Positions 7,857 to 16,262 of a stretch of DNA of 33,591 nucleotides are shown piece after piece. The stretch is from Anaerocolumna sp. (GTDB lineage: Bacteria; Bacillota; Clostridia; Lachnospirales; Lachnospiraceae): contig JAQSXJ010000061.1 of the NCBI GenBank assembly GCA_029256725.1, forward strand, positions 1-33,591. Direction: 5' to 3'. The position numbers and the translations under genes were made by a program. The stretch's first letter is position 1. Each line of letters opens with the position of its first letter. The notes below the pieces were generated by a model. The model saw only the letters and a program-made list of their open reading frames with translations. It was not told where the DNA came from and searched no databases.

Positions 7857-9056
7857 ATGAAGAAAGAAAAACCGAAGGTAATAGAGAAAAGCACAGATCA
7901 AATATATGAGGACTTGATAGATCTGATGCAAAGTACCCAGTGTATGACAATTACTGCATCTAAGATTGAGATGTACAAGAATATAGCAGATCAGTTTACG
8001 GAGTTAAAGAGTTTTCAGGAGTCAGAAGCCTATGCAGAGAAATGCAGACAATTGGCACAAAAGACTGAAAAAGAACTAAAAAAACGGGCATATGAAAAAG
8101 CACAGATCAATATGAACAAGGCCAGGATTGTATCGGAGTACAAGGCAGCAGCAGAGGAGTTTAAGAAAGCAAGCGGATATAAGAATGCTGATACATTGGC
8201 AGCACAATGCGAAGAAATAAGTACAAAGATTGAAAACAAAAGTATAAAAAAGAATCTGGTTCAAAAGATTAGTATAATAGCAGGAATTCTGCTTTTAATA
8301 CTATTTGCACTTCTTCCTTTTGGAAGATATTATGCAGCAAATACCCTCTTATTTCTAAGAGCTTATCCAACTGCAGCTAAAATATATGACAAGTTAGGTG
8401 ATTATAAAACCAGCGAAGAAAAATTAAAGAAAAGTCAATACATGATTGGTAAGAATCTCTATAAGGAAGAAGATTATAAAGGGGCTGCCAAAGCGTTTTC
8501 TGCTGCTGATGATTATAAAGATAGTGAAGAAAAAGAAGTGTCCATGATCAAGCTGATACTACAAAATGAGGAGCCTGGTGATACTGTGATGATAGGAGGA
8601 TATAACTGGATCCTATTAAACAAATCAGAAGATAAGGCGTTGCTTATAAAGAAAGTAGCATTAGACAAAAGAGCATACAATACAGAAGCTGTTGATACAT
8701 CGTGGGAAAACTCTTCTCTTCGTCAGTTTCTGAATTCAGACTTTCTACTCAATACTTTCTCAGAGAGTGAAAGAAATAGTATCGTTCTAAGTATTATAGA
8801 AAACAACAAATCCGTTTATGGTACAGATGGAGGAAACAACACACAGGATTCTATCTTCTTGTTAAGTACCGAGGAAGTTAATGAGTACCAAACCTTTATA
8901 AAAGGCTTTAAAGGAAACAGCTGGCTGCGTTCTCCTGGCAATTCACAGAACAGCGCGGCATTTATGACAGAAAAGGGTACTGTAATGGACTATGGATATA
9001 TGGTATCTTCTGAAGAATTCACAGTTCATCCGGTTATCTGGTTTAATATAAAATAA
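7857..9056 (+). CDS. TPR-like membrane protein with C-terminal DUF6273-type domain
   Basis: About 399 residues. The N-terminal 130 residues are helical and charged, with TPR-like turns (AYAEKCRQLAQKTEKELKKR; YKNADTLAAQCEEI). A single membrane helix follows (about 135-157, ISIIAGILLLILFALLPFG). Two more TPR-like units come next (TAAKIYDKLGDYKTSEEKL; GAAKAFSAADDYKDSEEK). The last 160 residues (GDTVMIGGYNWILLNKSEDK ... WLRSPG ... HPVIWFNI) match the DUF6273 pattern, a domain of unknown role common in gut Clostridia and often surface-exposed. The topology would put the first TPRs inside and the DUF outside, or the reverse. ATG 7857 is preferred over TTG 7851; neither has a good ribosome binding site. 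It is monocistronic. Confidence 0.7.
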   Translation: MKKEKPKVIEKSTDQIYEDLIDLMQSTQCMTITASKIEMYKNIADQFTELKSFQESEAYAEKCRQLAQKTEKELKKRAYEKAQINMNKARIVSEYKAAAEEFKKASGYKNADTLAAQCEEISTKIENKSIKKNLVQKISIIAGILLLILFALLPFGRYYAANTLLFLRAYPTAAKIYDKLGDYKTSEEKLKKSQYMIGKNLYKEEDYKGAAKAFSAADDYKDSEEKEVSMIKLILQNEEPGDTVMIGGYNWILLNKSEDKALLIKKVALDKRAYNTEAVDTSWENSSLRQFLNSDFLLNTFSESERNSIVLSIIENNKSVYGTDGGNNTQDSIFLLSTEEVNEYQTFIKGFKGNSWLRSPGNSQNSAAFMTEKGTVMDYGYMVSSEEFTVHPVIWFNIK

Positions 9057-9131
9057 AATCTGTAAGAAGAGTTCATAATATAGAGCAGTGCATTTAAAAT
9101 AACCGGTAATTACAAATAATTATGTGATATC

Positions 9132-9167
9132 AGAGTTCCTGTTTTAACTGACAGGAACTCTTTTTTA
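9132..9167 (+). terminator. Intrinsic terminator
   Basis: An 11-bp stem AGAGTTCCTGT / ACAGGAACTCT (9132-9142 with 9151-9161) is followed by six T residues. Confidence 0.85.
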
Positions 9168-9359
9168 GACCCTAAAAATATTCATCTTTTTTACATTTTT
9201 GTATATTTTCTTATATCATAAAACTTAATAATTAAGGAATGATAATAGGTAAAGTTATATTTTATTTTAACAAATAACCAACATTATCAATATAAATACT
9301 GCCATAATCATGTAATGACTTAAAGAAAATTTACATGAATAACGAAAGAAGAGGTATTT

Positions 9360-10559
9360 ATGCAAAAAGAGTGTATTGCTATGCTGTTAGCGGGAGGAGC
9401 AGGAGGCAGGCTGGGAGTGCTGACAAAGAACAGAGCCAAACCTGCGGTTTATTTTGGAGGAAAATACAGAATTATTGACTTTACACTTTCTAATTGTGTG
9501 AATTCCAGAATTGATACTGTTGGAATTCTTACGCAATATCAGCCACATGAGCTGAATGATTATATCGGAAATGGTCAACCTTGGGATTTAGACAGAGCAG
9601 ATGGCGGAGTCCATATTCTGCCGCCCTATGCAAAAAGGGAAGGCTCGGATTGGTATAAGGGTACTGCTAATGCTATAGCACAGAATACGGCGTTTATAGA
9701 CGGATATAACACAGAATATGTGCTGGTGCTATCAGGTGACCATATATATAAGATGAATTACTCCCGTATGCTTGAATTTCATAAGGAAAAAGAAGCGGAC
9801 TGCACAATAGCGGTCATTGAGGTGGATATAGCGGAAGCTTCCCGGTTTGGTATTATGAATACCAAAGAAAACAGCGAAATATATGAGTTTGAAGAAAAAC
9901 CCCAGAAGCCAAAGAGTAACAAAGCCTCCATGGGAATTTACATCTTTCGGTGGGATAAACTAAAGCATTATCTCGAACTTGATGCGAAAACAGAAGGCTC
10001 CTCTAATGACTTTGGTAAAGATATCATTCCGGCTATGCTGGCTGCCGGAGAAAAGCTGTATGCTTATCCCTTTCAAGGATATTGGAAGGATGTAGGAACG
10101 GTTATGAGCTTGTGGGAAGCACAGATGGACCTTTTAAAAAGTGAAAATATTTTTACGGCTGATCCTCATTGGACTATCTATGCCAACAGTCCTGTTCTGC
10201 CGCCTCATTATATAAGCAGTCCCGCTGCTGTCAGTAACAGTATCATAACAGAAGGCTGCTATATCCATGGACATATCAAATCATCGATACTCTTTCACGG
10301 GGTTACAGTAGAGGAGGGAGCTCTAATAAGTAATTCCATTCTCCTTCCCGGTGTAGTAGTAAACAAACATGCAAAGATTTATAACTCCATTATTGATGAG
10401 AACACTATAATAGGAAAGAACTCAGAAATTGGACAAGAATCAGAAGCTAATAAACTTCCTGCGTTAACACTTATCGGAAGAAATGTTCAGATTGAGAAAG
10501 GTACTGTTATAGAAGCTAATATGATGGTAGACACTGACTGCCAGGAGGTGATGAGATGA
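9360..10559 (+). CDS. glgC: Glucose-1-phosphate adenylyltransferase, catalytic subunit
   Basis: A 399-residue ADP-glucose pyrophosphorylase. It makes ADP-glucose from glucose-1-phosphate and ATP, the committed step of bacterial glycogen synthesis. The nucleotide-binding start [20 protein letters not shown] (residues 9-28) and the motifs [24 protein letters not shown] and YWKDVGT are all present. The C-terminal third (about 290-380) is a left-handed beta-helix of hexapeptide repeats. An AGAGG site lies before the ATG. The stop overlaps the start of glgD (ATGA at 10556-10559), so the two are translationally coupled. The paired catalytic and GlgD-type subunits are typical of Firmicutes. No glgA or glgB is in the window. 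Confidence 0.96.
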   Translation: MQKECIAMLLAGGAGGRLGVLTKNRAKPAVYFGGKYRIIDFTLSNCVNSRIDTVGILTQYQPHELNDYIGNGQPWDLDRADGGVHILPPYAKREGSDWYKGTANAIAQNTAFIDGYNTEYVLVLSGDHIYKMNYSRMLEFHKEKEADCTIAVIEVDIAEASRFGIMNTKENSEIYEFEEKPQKPKSNKASMGIYIFRWDKLKHYLELDAKTEGSSNDFGKDIIPAMLAAGEKLYAYPFQGYWKDVGTVMSLWEAQMDLLKSENIFTADPHWTIYANSPVLPPHYISSPAAVSNSIITEGCYIHGHIKSSILFHGVTVEEGALISNSILLPGVVVNKHAKIYNSIIDENTIIGKNSEIGQESEANKLPALTLIGRNVQIEKGTVIEANMMVDTDCQEVMR

Positions 10560-11575
10560 ACCTGAATGCAATCGGGATAATCTTTTCTAATATGCATGAT
10601 GAAGAGTTACAAGAAATCACGAATAACCGTACTATGGGTGCGCTGCCCTATGGAGGTAAATATCGTCTTATCGACTTTCCTCTGTCCAATATGAGAAATG
10701 CTTCTATTGCTAGTGTAGGAATTGTTGCTAAGAGCAATTATCAATCCCTCATGGAACATATAGGCTCCGGAAAGGTATGGAATCTGGATCGTAAAAGAGA
10801 GGGATTATTTCTATTTCCGCCTTTTGGGCGTACTTCCTCGGGAATATATCAGAATAAGATTGAAGCCTTAGAAGGAATCAAAGATTATATTCAAAAGTCC
10901 AGATACGATTATGTCATCTTAACGGATTGTGATGCAATATGCAATCTGGATCTGGAAGAACCGCTTTCCTTTCATATAACCAATAATGCAGATATAACAG
11001 TATTGGTTTACCGACTTAAGGAGGGGGAGGAAAGAAGCAAAGAAACAGTATACGTTATATCAGAAAATGGTATAGTGCAAGATATTCGTCTGGGGCAGAA
11101 GGCAGGAAATTATGACTGTATTGGAACTAATATATGGATTACAGGAAAAGAGTTTCTGTTAAGCATGATACAAGATGCGGCTGCTTATAGTCATTCTAAT
11201 ATTGAAAAGGACATTTTTCAAAAGAATTTAGGCAGATATAGGTTAGCTGCCTGGGAGTATAAAGGTTACCTTTGGAAAATTAATTCCCTGTGTGATTATT
11301 TTAAGGCAAACATGGATATTTTACAACCGGAACCCAGACACGAACTATTCTACAATTATGGTCCGGTCTACACGAAAATGACAGACGAGATACCTGCCAG
11401 ATATGGGAATTCTGCCGATGGTTCACACAGTCTTATAGCGGATGGGTGCAACATTGAAGGACAGGTTGAGAACTGTATATTATTTCGTGGGGTTACCATA
11501 GGAAAAGGTGCGGTTGTAAGAAATTCAATCCTGATGAATAATACAAAAGTAGGAAAAAATGCAATGGAACTTTAG
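10556..11575 (+). CDS. glgD: GlgD subunit of ADP-glucose pyrophosphorylase, 3' end frameshifted
   Basis: 339 residues in the annotated frame. GlgD is the non-catalytic partner of GlgC in Firmicutes and raises its activity. The sequence follows GlgC ([51 protein letters not shown]) but lacks the GGxGxRL nucleotide-binding loop, as expected for GlgD. The protein is short: it stops with VGKNAMEL in the middle of the beta-helix. Directly after, another frame reads [20 protein letters not shown] and ends at TAA 11623-11625, which is a normal GlgD C-terminus. One missing base (for example in the A6 run at 11553-11558), or a small out-of-frame deletion, would explain this. Confidence 0.85.
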   Translation: MNLNAIGIIFSNMHDEELQEITNNRTMGALPYGGKYRLIDFPLSNMRNASIASVGIVAKSNYQSLMEHIGSGKVWNLDRKREGLFLFPPFGRTSSGIYQNKIEALEGIKDYIQKSRYDYVILTDCDAICNLDLEEPLSFHITNNADITVLVYRLKEGEERSKETVYVISENGIVQDIRLGQKAGNYDCIGTNIWITGKEFLLSMIQDAAAYSHSNIEKDIFQKNLGRYRLAAWEYKGYLWKINSLCDYFKANMDILQPEPRHELFYNYGPVYTKMTDEIPARYGNSADGSHSLIADGCNIEGQVENCILFRGVTIGKGAVVRNSILMNNTKVGKNAMEL

Positions 11576-11625
11576 TGGGCTGCGAACAACAGCCGGTATA
11601 TGTGAGAAAAGGCAGCAGGATATAA
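11576..11625 (+). pseudogene. Out-of-frame C-terminal tail of glgD
   Basis: Reading from 11563 in the shifted frame gives [20 protein letters not shown] then TAA. The motif PVYVRKG corresponds to the conserved final strand of GlgD proteins. It has no start or ribosome binding site of its own, so it is the detached end of glgD. Confidence 0.6.
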
Positions 11626-11658
11626 TGAATGTATGCTTATGAGATAAATTAGAAAAAT

Positions 11659-11706
11659 GGGTGACAGCTTATCTAAGGTAAAGTCTAGAGAAAAGCTGTC
11701 ACTGTT
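11659..11706 (+). terminator. Probable glg operon terminator
   Basis: A perfect 10-bp stem GTGACAGCTT / AAGCTGTCAC (11659-11668 with 11691-11700) encloses a 22-nt loop and is followed by TGTTTC. The weak T run makes it a modest terminator. Confidence 0.5.
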
Positions 11707-11862
11707 TCATCTATATGGCTTATGAAATGGCAGATATACATTAAGGCAGTAACATCAGGGTTTCACTACATATTTCTGCTTTATCATTATCATGAAAAAC
11801 AATCCAACATCAGAGCTGTAATACAATGCATTTGAACTAAAGAATATATATAGTAGTAAAGG

Positions 11863-11894
11863 CCCACAGTTGATAAATATCCTGTGGGTTTTTT
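11863..11894 (+). terminator. Intrinsic terminator before the LysR gene
   Basis: CCCACAG (11863-11869) pairs with CTGTGGG (11882-11888) and is followed by six T residues. No gene was found between 11626 and 12045; this and the hairpin at 11659 are what that stretch holds. Confidence 0.75.
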
Positions 11895-12045
11895 ATACAA
11901 ATTTGTATATTCTATCAGAAAGTCACCTGATTATAAGATTGCTTTTGTATTTATTTCGTTTTGTCAATGTGTTATTATTAATATAGCAGGAACGTTAATT
12001 TGGAAATACAATGCCCGCAGAACAATTAACGGAGGAAGAACATAA

Positions 12046-12924
12046 ATGAACCTAATGAAACTGGAATATTTTATTGCAGTCGCAAAAAATAAAAGCTTTA
12101 CAAAAGCAGCGCAAAAGTGCCATGTAGCTCAACCCGCAATCAGTCAGCAAATAAAATCGCTGGAACAGGATCTGGGTTTTGAACTTATCGACAGGAGTAC
12201 AAAGCAGTTCAGACTTACAGAAGCAGGACAAGCGCTTTATAAAGATGGAATCAAACTTCTTAATGAATTCACATATACCGTAGATAAATGCCGGGATATC
12301 TCAAAGAATTTTACAGGAACTTTAAGAATAGGAGTTACCGGATGGGATGAAACTTCTTATTTAATAGAATTGGTGGAAAGACTGAATAAAAAGTACCCAA
12401 ATATAAGTGTTATATTTAAAAGAGTTAAGGTAAGTGCAATAAATGCCGATTTATTAAATAGGGAATATGACTGTACCTTGACTATTCCTTATGAATTTAT
12501 AGATCATACTGATATTGGATATTTGAATTTTGCAAAATGCAAGGCGTTTGCGCTGGTTAATAAAAGGAATCCCCTTTCACAGAAAGAAATATTAACAGGG
12601 GAAGAAATATCTTCACAGAACTGCATCGTTTTAAATTTTAGTGGTATGGAGAAAAGTAAGGAGCATTTACTTACTTTTTTTAATGAAATAGGAATCATGC
12701 CCAGTAAAATAACGAATGTAGAGGATAAGGACATCATGAACATCTATGTGGGGATGAATCAGGGAGTTGCCTTAGTACCGGAGTGTTGTGAAATAAACGG
12801 CCTGGATGTAGTCAAAATACCTATTGAAGGGCAGCTTCAATATATCGATATGAGTGTGGTATATAATAGATTCAATGAAAATCTCTGTTTAAAATATTTC
12901 TTGGAGGTGGCTGACAATCAATGA
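12046..12924 (+). CDS. LysR-family transcriptional regulator
   Basis: A 292-residue regulator with the family's normal length. Residues 1-62 hold the winged helix-turn-helix (MNLMKLEYFIAVAKNKSFTK, then AAQKCHVAQPAISQQIKSLE). Residues 90-290 form the substrate-binding-like effector domain (GTLRIGVTGWDETSYLIELV, GVALVPECCEING). The ribosome binding site GGAGGAAG is well placed. It is monocistronic and its nearest neighbours (glg genes, mot genes) run in the same direction, so there is no divergent target gene to suggest a pathway. The effector is unknown. Confidence 0.92.
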   Translation: MNLMKLEYFIAVAKNKSFTKAAQKCHVAQPAISQQIKSLEQDLGFELIDRSTKQFRLTEAGQALYKDGIKLLNEFTYTVDKCRDISKNFTGTLRIGVTGWDETSYLIELVERLNKKYPNISVIFKRVKVSAINADLLNREYDCTLTIPYEFIDHTDIGYLNFAKCKAFALVNKRNPLSQKEILTGEEISSQNCIVLNFSGMEKSKEHLLTFFNEIGIMPSKITNVEDKDIMNIYVGMNQGVALVPECCEINGLDVVKIPIEGQLQYIDMSVVYNRFNENLCLKYFLEVADNQ

Positions 12925-13087
12925 GACAGATGTTATAAGGAATTAATATGACAGTATAAGAAATTTATATTAGACAGAAATTAGACACGCGCTTTAGAAT
13001 ACATGATGAGGCTCTTTAACAATATTCGACAAAAAAAGAAGCTCAGAATATAAAGATGTGAAAAAACGGAAGGTGGGGCCAAACCTA

Positions 13088-13873
13088 ATGGAAATAACAA
13101 CAATTTTAGGAATTATAGTAGGATTTATAGCCGTTATCGGAGCAATGATATTTAAACATATCAGCTTCACAGTATTATTAAATCCGGCAGCTTTCTTCGT
13201 AATAATCGTAGGAACAATTGCTACAATACTAAATTCCTATCCGGGATCTAACCTTAAGAGTATAGGAGCGCTATTTAAAATTCTCTTTACTAAGAAAAAG
13301 GGAATGACTGAAGCAGAAATTATTAAATTAATCGTAGAACTGTCTAACGTAGCCAGAAAAGAGGGACTTCTGGCCTTGGAAGGCAAAATAAGTGAGATAG
13401 AAGATCCATTTATAAAGAAAGGGCTCCGTCTGGTTATAGATGGTATGGATCAGGAATTAATTGTTGATATTCTTGATTCTGAAATAACAGCCATGGAAGC
13501 TAGACATGAGGTAAATGCAAGTATATTCTCATCAGCAGGTATGTATGCACCTACACTAGGTGTTTTGGGTGCGGTATTCGGTCTGATTGCCGCCATGTCA
13601 CATATTGATGATACAGAGGCAATGGCAGAAGCGATAGCGGCCGCCTTTATTGCAACAATTCTGGGTATTTTTACCGGATATGTATGGTGGAATCCCTTTG
13701 CGAAGAAATTAAGAGTTAAAAGTCAACAAGAAGCCTTACTTAAGAATATGGCCATCGAAGGTATCTTATCATTACAAAAAGGTGAATCCCCTATGATGGT
13801 ACAGGAAAAATTACTATCCGTACTTCCTTATAGTAAGCAGGAGAAAATTCTTGAGGAGTTAAATCTGGAATAA
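13088..13873 (+). CDS. motA: Flagellar motor stator protein MotA
   Basis: 261 residues from the ATG at 13088, preceded by AAGGTGGGG. A longer frame starts at GTG 13058 but lacks a ribosome binding site, and MotA proteins normally begin at the MEITTILG position. MotA forms the proton- or sodium-conducting stator with MotB and transmits torque to FliG. Four membrane helices are visible (about 3-20, 27-47, 147-167, 176-197) with a large cytoplasmic loop between the second and third. The helix-3 proline region reads YAPTLGVLGAVFGLIAAM. motB follows after 13 bp. No other flagellar genes are present, so this is an isolated motAB pair. Confidence 0.93.
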   Translation: MEITTILGIIVGFIAVIGAMIFKHISFTVLLNPAAFFVIIVGTIATILNSYPGSNLKSIGALFKILFTKKKGMTEAEIIKLIVELSNVARKEGLLALEGKISEIEDPFIKKGLRLVIDGMDQELIVDILDSEITAMEARHEVNASIFSSAGMYAPTLGVLGAVFGLIAAMSHIDDTEAMAEAIAAAFIATILGIFTGYVWWNPFAKKLRVKSQQEALLKNMAIEGILSLQKGESPMMVQEKLLSVLPYSKQEKILEELNLE

Positions 13874-13886
13874 GGAGGCGAGCTGT

Positions 13887-14714
13887 ATGGCAAGAAAGAA
13901 AAAACATAAGCATCATGGGGAGGAAGAAGGTGGAGAAGCCTGGCTGTTGCCGTATTCTGATTTGATGACTTTATTATTGGCCGTGTTTATCGTTCTGTTC
14001 GCAGTTAGTAAAATAGACCAGTCAAAAGCAGAAGAAATAGCAGATTCCTTTAAAGGCATGATGTCACAAGAGCAGTCCGTCATTCCGTATGACGGTGATT
14101 CTATTATTAAACCCATCGTAAATCCCGACGGGACAAGCCAAGGCGGTGAATCAGGTCAGGAAGACACTGGAGTTCCCAGAGAAGAGTTGGAACAGTACCT
14201 TGGTGAAGAAGAATTGGTTAATATGGAGGAACTGAAAGATAATCTGGATCATGATTTTGAAGAGGCTGAGATGGAAGATGCCATATCAACCAGTATAGAT
14301 CAGCGTGGTCTTGTTATTACTCTGAATAATGCTATTCTGTTTGATTCAGGTAGTGCAGAAATCAAACCTCAATATCAGGAATCCCTGGTTAAAATAGGAA
14401 ACTTAATCAATAAGGTTAATAATCATATACGTGTTGAGGGACATACGGATAACCGTCCTATTGTAACCAGTGTATATCCATCAAACTGGGAGTTATCAGC
14501 TGCCAGAGCAACAAGGGTAGTACGTTTATTTATTTCCGAATGTGACATATCACCTGCAAAAGTAGTAGCAGTAGGATATGGTGAATATAAACCCATTGCC
14601 GATAACGATACAGAAGAAGGCAGGAAAAAGAATAGGCGTATTGATATTATTATTCTAGGTGAGAGATATAATCAGTTGGAAGAACAGTATCCTGTTGGTA
14701 ACATAAACAATTAA
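13887..14714 (+). CDS. motB: Flagellar motor stator protein MotB
   Basis: A 275-residue partner of MotA. After a basic N-terminus (MARKKKHKHHGEEEGGEAWL) a single membrane helix carries the ion-binding aspartate (PYSDLMTLLLAVFIVLFAVS, Asp at about residue 24). An acidic linker (about 60-130) acts as the plug and flexible region. The C-terminal OmpA domain (about 140-270) binds peptidoglycan (ILFDSGSAEIKPQ, VEGHTDNRPI, NWELSAARATRVV, GYGEYKPIADND, RKKNRRIDI). The ribosome binding site TAAGGAGG is excellent. Whether it couples H+ or Na+ cannot be settled from sequence alone. Confidence 0.95.
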   Translation: MARKKKHKHHGEEEGGEAWLLPYSDLMTLLLAVFIVLFAVSKIDQSKAEEIADSFKGMMSQEQSVIPYDGDSIIKPIVNPDGTSQGGESGQEDTGVPREELEQYLGEEELVNMEELKDNLDHDFEEAEMEDAISTSIDQRGLVITLNNAILFDSGSAEIKPQYQESLVKIGNLINKVNNHIRVEGHTDNRPIVTSVYPSNWELSAARATRVVRLFISECDISPAKVVAVGYGEYKPIADNDTEEGRKKNRRIDIIILGERYNQLEEQYPVGNINN

Positions 14715-14743
14715 GAAATTAAAATGATATTTTTAAGTATACT

Positions 14744-14786
14744 AAGGGCAGTTCTGTGGAAATTATTACGCAAAACTGCCCTTTAA
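14744..14786 (+). terminator. Probable mot operon terminator
   Basis: AAGGGCAGTT (14744-14753) pairs perfectly with AACTGCCCTT (14774-14783). The following T run is short. Confidence 0.6.
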
Positions 14787-14987
14787 ATTAGAGAAAAACT
14801 AGCATGTTATTATTTTGAAATTGGGATGTGAATATTTTTTCTATAATTATTAATAATAGGAGCAGCAAAGTAGAGATTTATATTTAGATATCGCTTTTAA
14901 GTCACTTGAATTATCATTAAACGCTTCTACGCCGTTGAGACTAGGCATAATTACAGTTATCTTAATCTTAGAGGCAGGAGGTTTTTA

Positions 14988-15173
14988 ATGAGTGATACAG
15001 TTAAAGTAATAGGTGATAGAATAAGGTTAATAAGAACAAATACAAATGCTAACGGTGAAAATGACACTGATATATCATTGTTAATAAATAGACTTAACAG
15101 CTTAAATCCGTCAGAGCAGAGAGAGATCTTCTTTTATATTAATCAAGTAAACGCTTTTATGCGCTGTAAATAA
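14988..15173 (+). CDS. Mini protein resembling an XRE regulator without its HTH core
   Basis: 61 residues with a strong GCAGGAGG site 6-7 bp before the ATG. The start, VKVIGDRIRLIRTNTN, looks like the first helix of XRE/Cro-type regulators (IGxRIRxIR). The end, SLLINRLNSLNPSEQREIFF, looks like the C-terminal helix of small clostridial XRE proteins (LxxLxxLxPEQRxxxxxxI). The HTH recognition segment that should lie between them (about 45 residues) is missing and replaced by a short Asn/Gly/Asp stretch. It may be a deletion derivative that keeps a dimerising helix, or a distinct small protein. It lies at the left edge of an accessory patch. Confidence 0.55.
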   Translation: MSDTVKVIGDRIRLIRTNTNANGENDTDISLLINRLNSLNPSEQREIFFYINQVNAFMRCK

Positions 15174-15239
15174 TAAAACAGTGCATAAATGCGTTGAAAA
15201 ATTATGACTGTCATGTAAAATTATGTTATTGTGTAGTGA

Positions 15240-15337
15240 CAAGGGGTTACATACTTCTTAAAATTAAGTATCTTAAGTATTTTAACTATACTCCCCTCAT
15301 TAATATTCGATAGATGCTGCTAAGCCATAACCCCTTG
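15240..15337. repeat. Inverted repeat CAAGGGGTTA / TAACCCCTTG
   Basis: CAAGGGGTTA (15240-15249) and TAACCCCTTG (15328-15337) are perfect 10-bp inverted repeats with 78 bp between. A related copy, GAACCCCTTGCAAT, lies at 15550-15563 just before the Rep-like remnant. They may be remains of a replication or attachment site of an integrated element; this is inference. No gene is seen from 15174 to 15570 apart from this, a terminator and a palindrome. Confidence 0.4.
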
Positions 15338-15384
15338 TAATACTCATTACTTTATTTCACATTATGAAGTCTAGTAATGAAAAG

Positions 15385-15428
15385 AAAAAGACTGCATTAT
15401 GTAGGAGAATACAGTCTTTTTTTGTTTT
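15385..15428 (+). terminator. Intrinsic terminator
   Basis: AAAAAGACTG (15385-15394) pairs with CAGTCTTTTT (15412-15421) and is followed by TTGTTTTT. It is likely bidirectional because of the A run on the left. Confidence 0.75.
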
Positions 15429-15447
15429 TCAATAATTTCTGGATTAA

Positions 15448-15474
15448 TCATCATGGCATCCGATGCCATGATGA
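15448..15474. repeat. 27-bp palindrome
   Basis: TCATCATGGCATC and its exact reverse complement flank a single central C. It lies about 100 bp upstream of the Rep-like remnant. Rolling-circle origins often carry such a cruciform, but I see no recognisable nick site. Confidence 0.5.
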
Positions 15475-15570
15475 CATCTTGATCAAATAATTCTTTGTTA
15501 AGGTGTAAGTTCATCTATTATACAACTTTAATATTCGGCGAGTGTTTCAAGAACCCCTTGCAATATAATT

Positions 15571-16149
15571 ATGCTACTGTTATCTGCTGTATTTTCCTTT
15601 GCGCTAATTAGCTTGACATTGTTATTGCTTAGCATTCCACGATATAATGAGCTGTCAGTACGATTACGAGCAAAACGGTTTACCAATACAGTGGCAATAA
15701 ATCGAGTTGATAATGTCGGGGCATATTTGAGTGCATATTTAGGTGATATAGAAATTAATGATAGCAATAGTAAGCAAATTTTTGATACAGTATTTTCAAA
15801 AAATCAAATAAAAGGCATCGAAGTAAAAGAAGAAACGGACGATGTTGGTGTAAAATTATCAAAGAAGTTTGTTAATGGTGGGAGATTGTGCCTTTACCCA
15901 AGCGGAACAAATCTCTATAGTTACAGTAAAAGAATTAAAAAGCCAATGCCATAAATAATGACATATTCTGATGTTAATCTAATTGTCGGTTCAAGAGAGA
16001 CTGATTTCTAGAGGACTATTAAAATAGTCAGCAATGTAAAAGATAAAGCTGAGCAAACTTATAACCACATTACATACGAGTGTTATAATCTCAAACGGCA
16101 TAAGAGGAATAGAAACAAACCATCATTAATAAATAATATAATAGAATAA
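15571..16149 (+). pseudogene. Decayed rolling-circle replication initiator (Rep-like)
   Basis: One frame runs from 15571 to a final TAA at 16147-16149, broken only by TAA at 15952 and TAG at 16009. Key stretches are AINRVDNVGAYLSAYLGDIE, GGRLCLYPSGTNLYSYSKRI followed by KKP, and after the second stop HITYECYNLKRHKR. From memory these resemble the C-terminal half of Firmicutes rolling-circle Rep proteins (dNVGAYLSxYL, R-LxLYPxGxNLYRxSrGIKKP, a terminal tYExYNxKR). The N-terminal half with the catalytic His and Tyr motifs is absent. The hydrophobic first 25 residues look unrelated, and no ribosome binding site is present. It is non-functional as it stands. It could mark an integrated small plasmid or phage-like element beside tRNA-Leu. 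Confidence 0.5.
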
Positions 16150-16165
16150 CAACTAGCGGTTGATT

Positions 16166-16214
16166 AAACAACAAATAATTGTTTCTTGATGTTAATTTCT
16201 TTGTATTTTATAAT
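16166..16214 (+). promoter_or_regulatory. Promoter and possible operator of the XRE regulator
   Basis: TTGATG (16186-16191), 17 bp, then TATAAT (16209-16214). Directly upstream lies the inverted repeat AAACAA-N7-TTGTTT (16166-16184), a plausible autoregulatory site for the XRE product. The stretch from 16150 to 16262 holds nothing else. Confidence 0.5.
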
Positions 16215-16262
16215 ATAGCTACAAGCGCTTGTAAAAAATATTATAAGAACGGAGGAATATTT

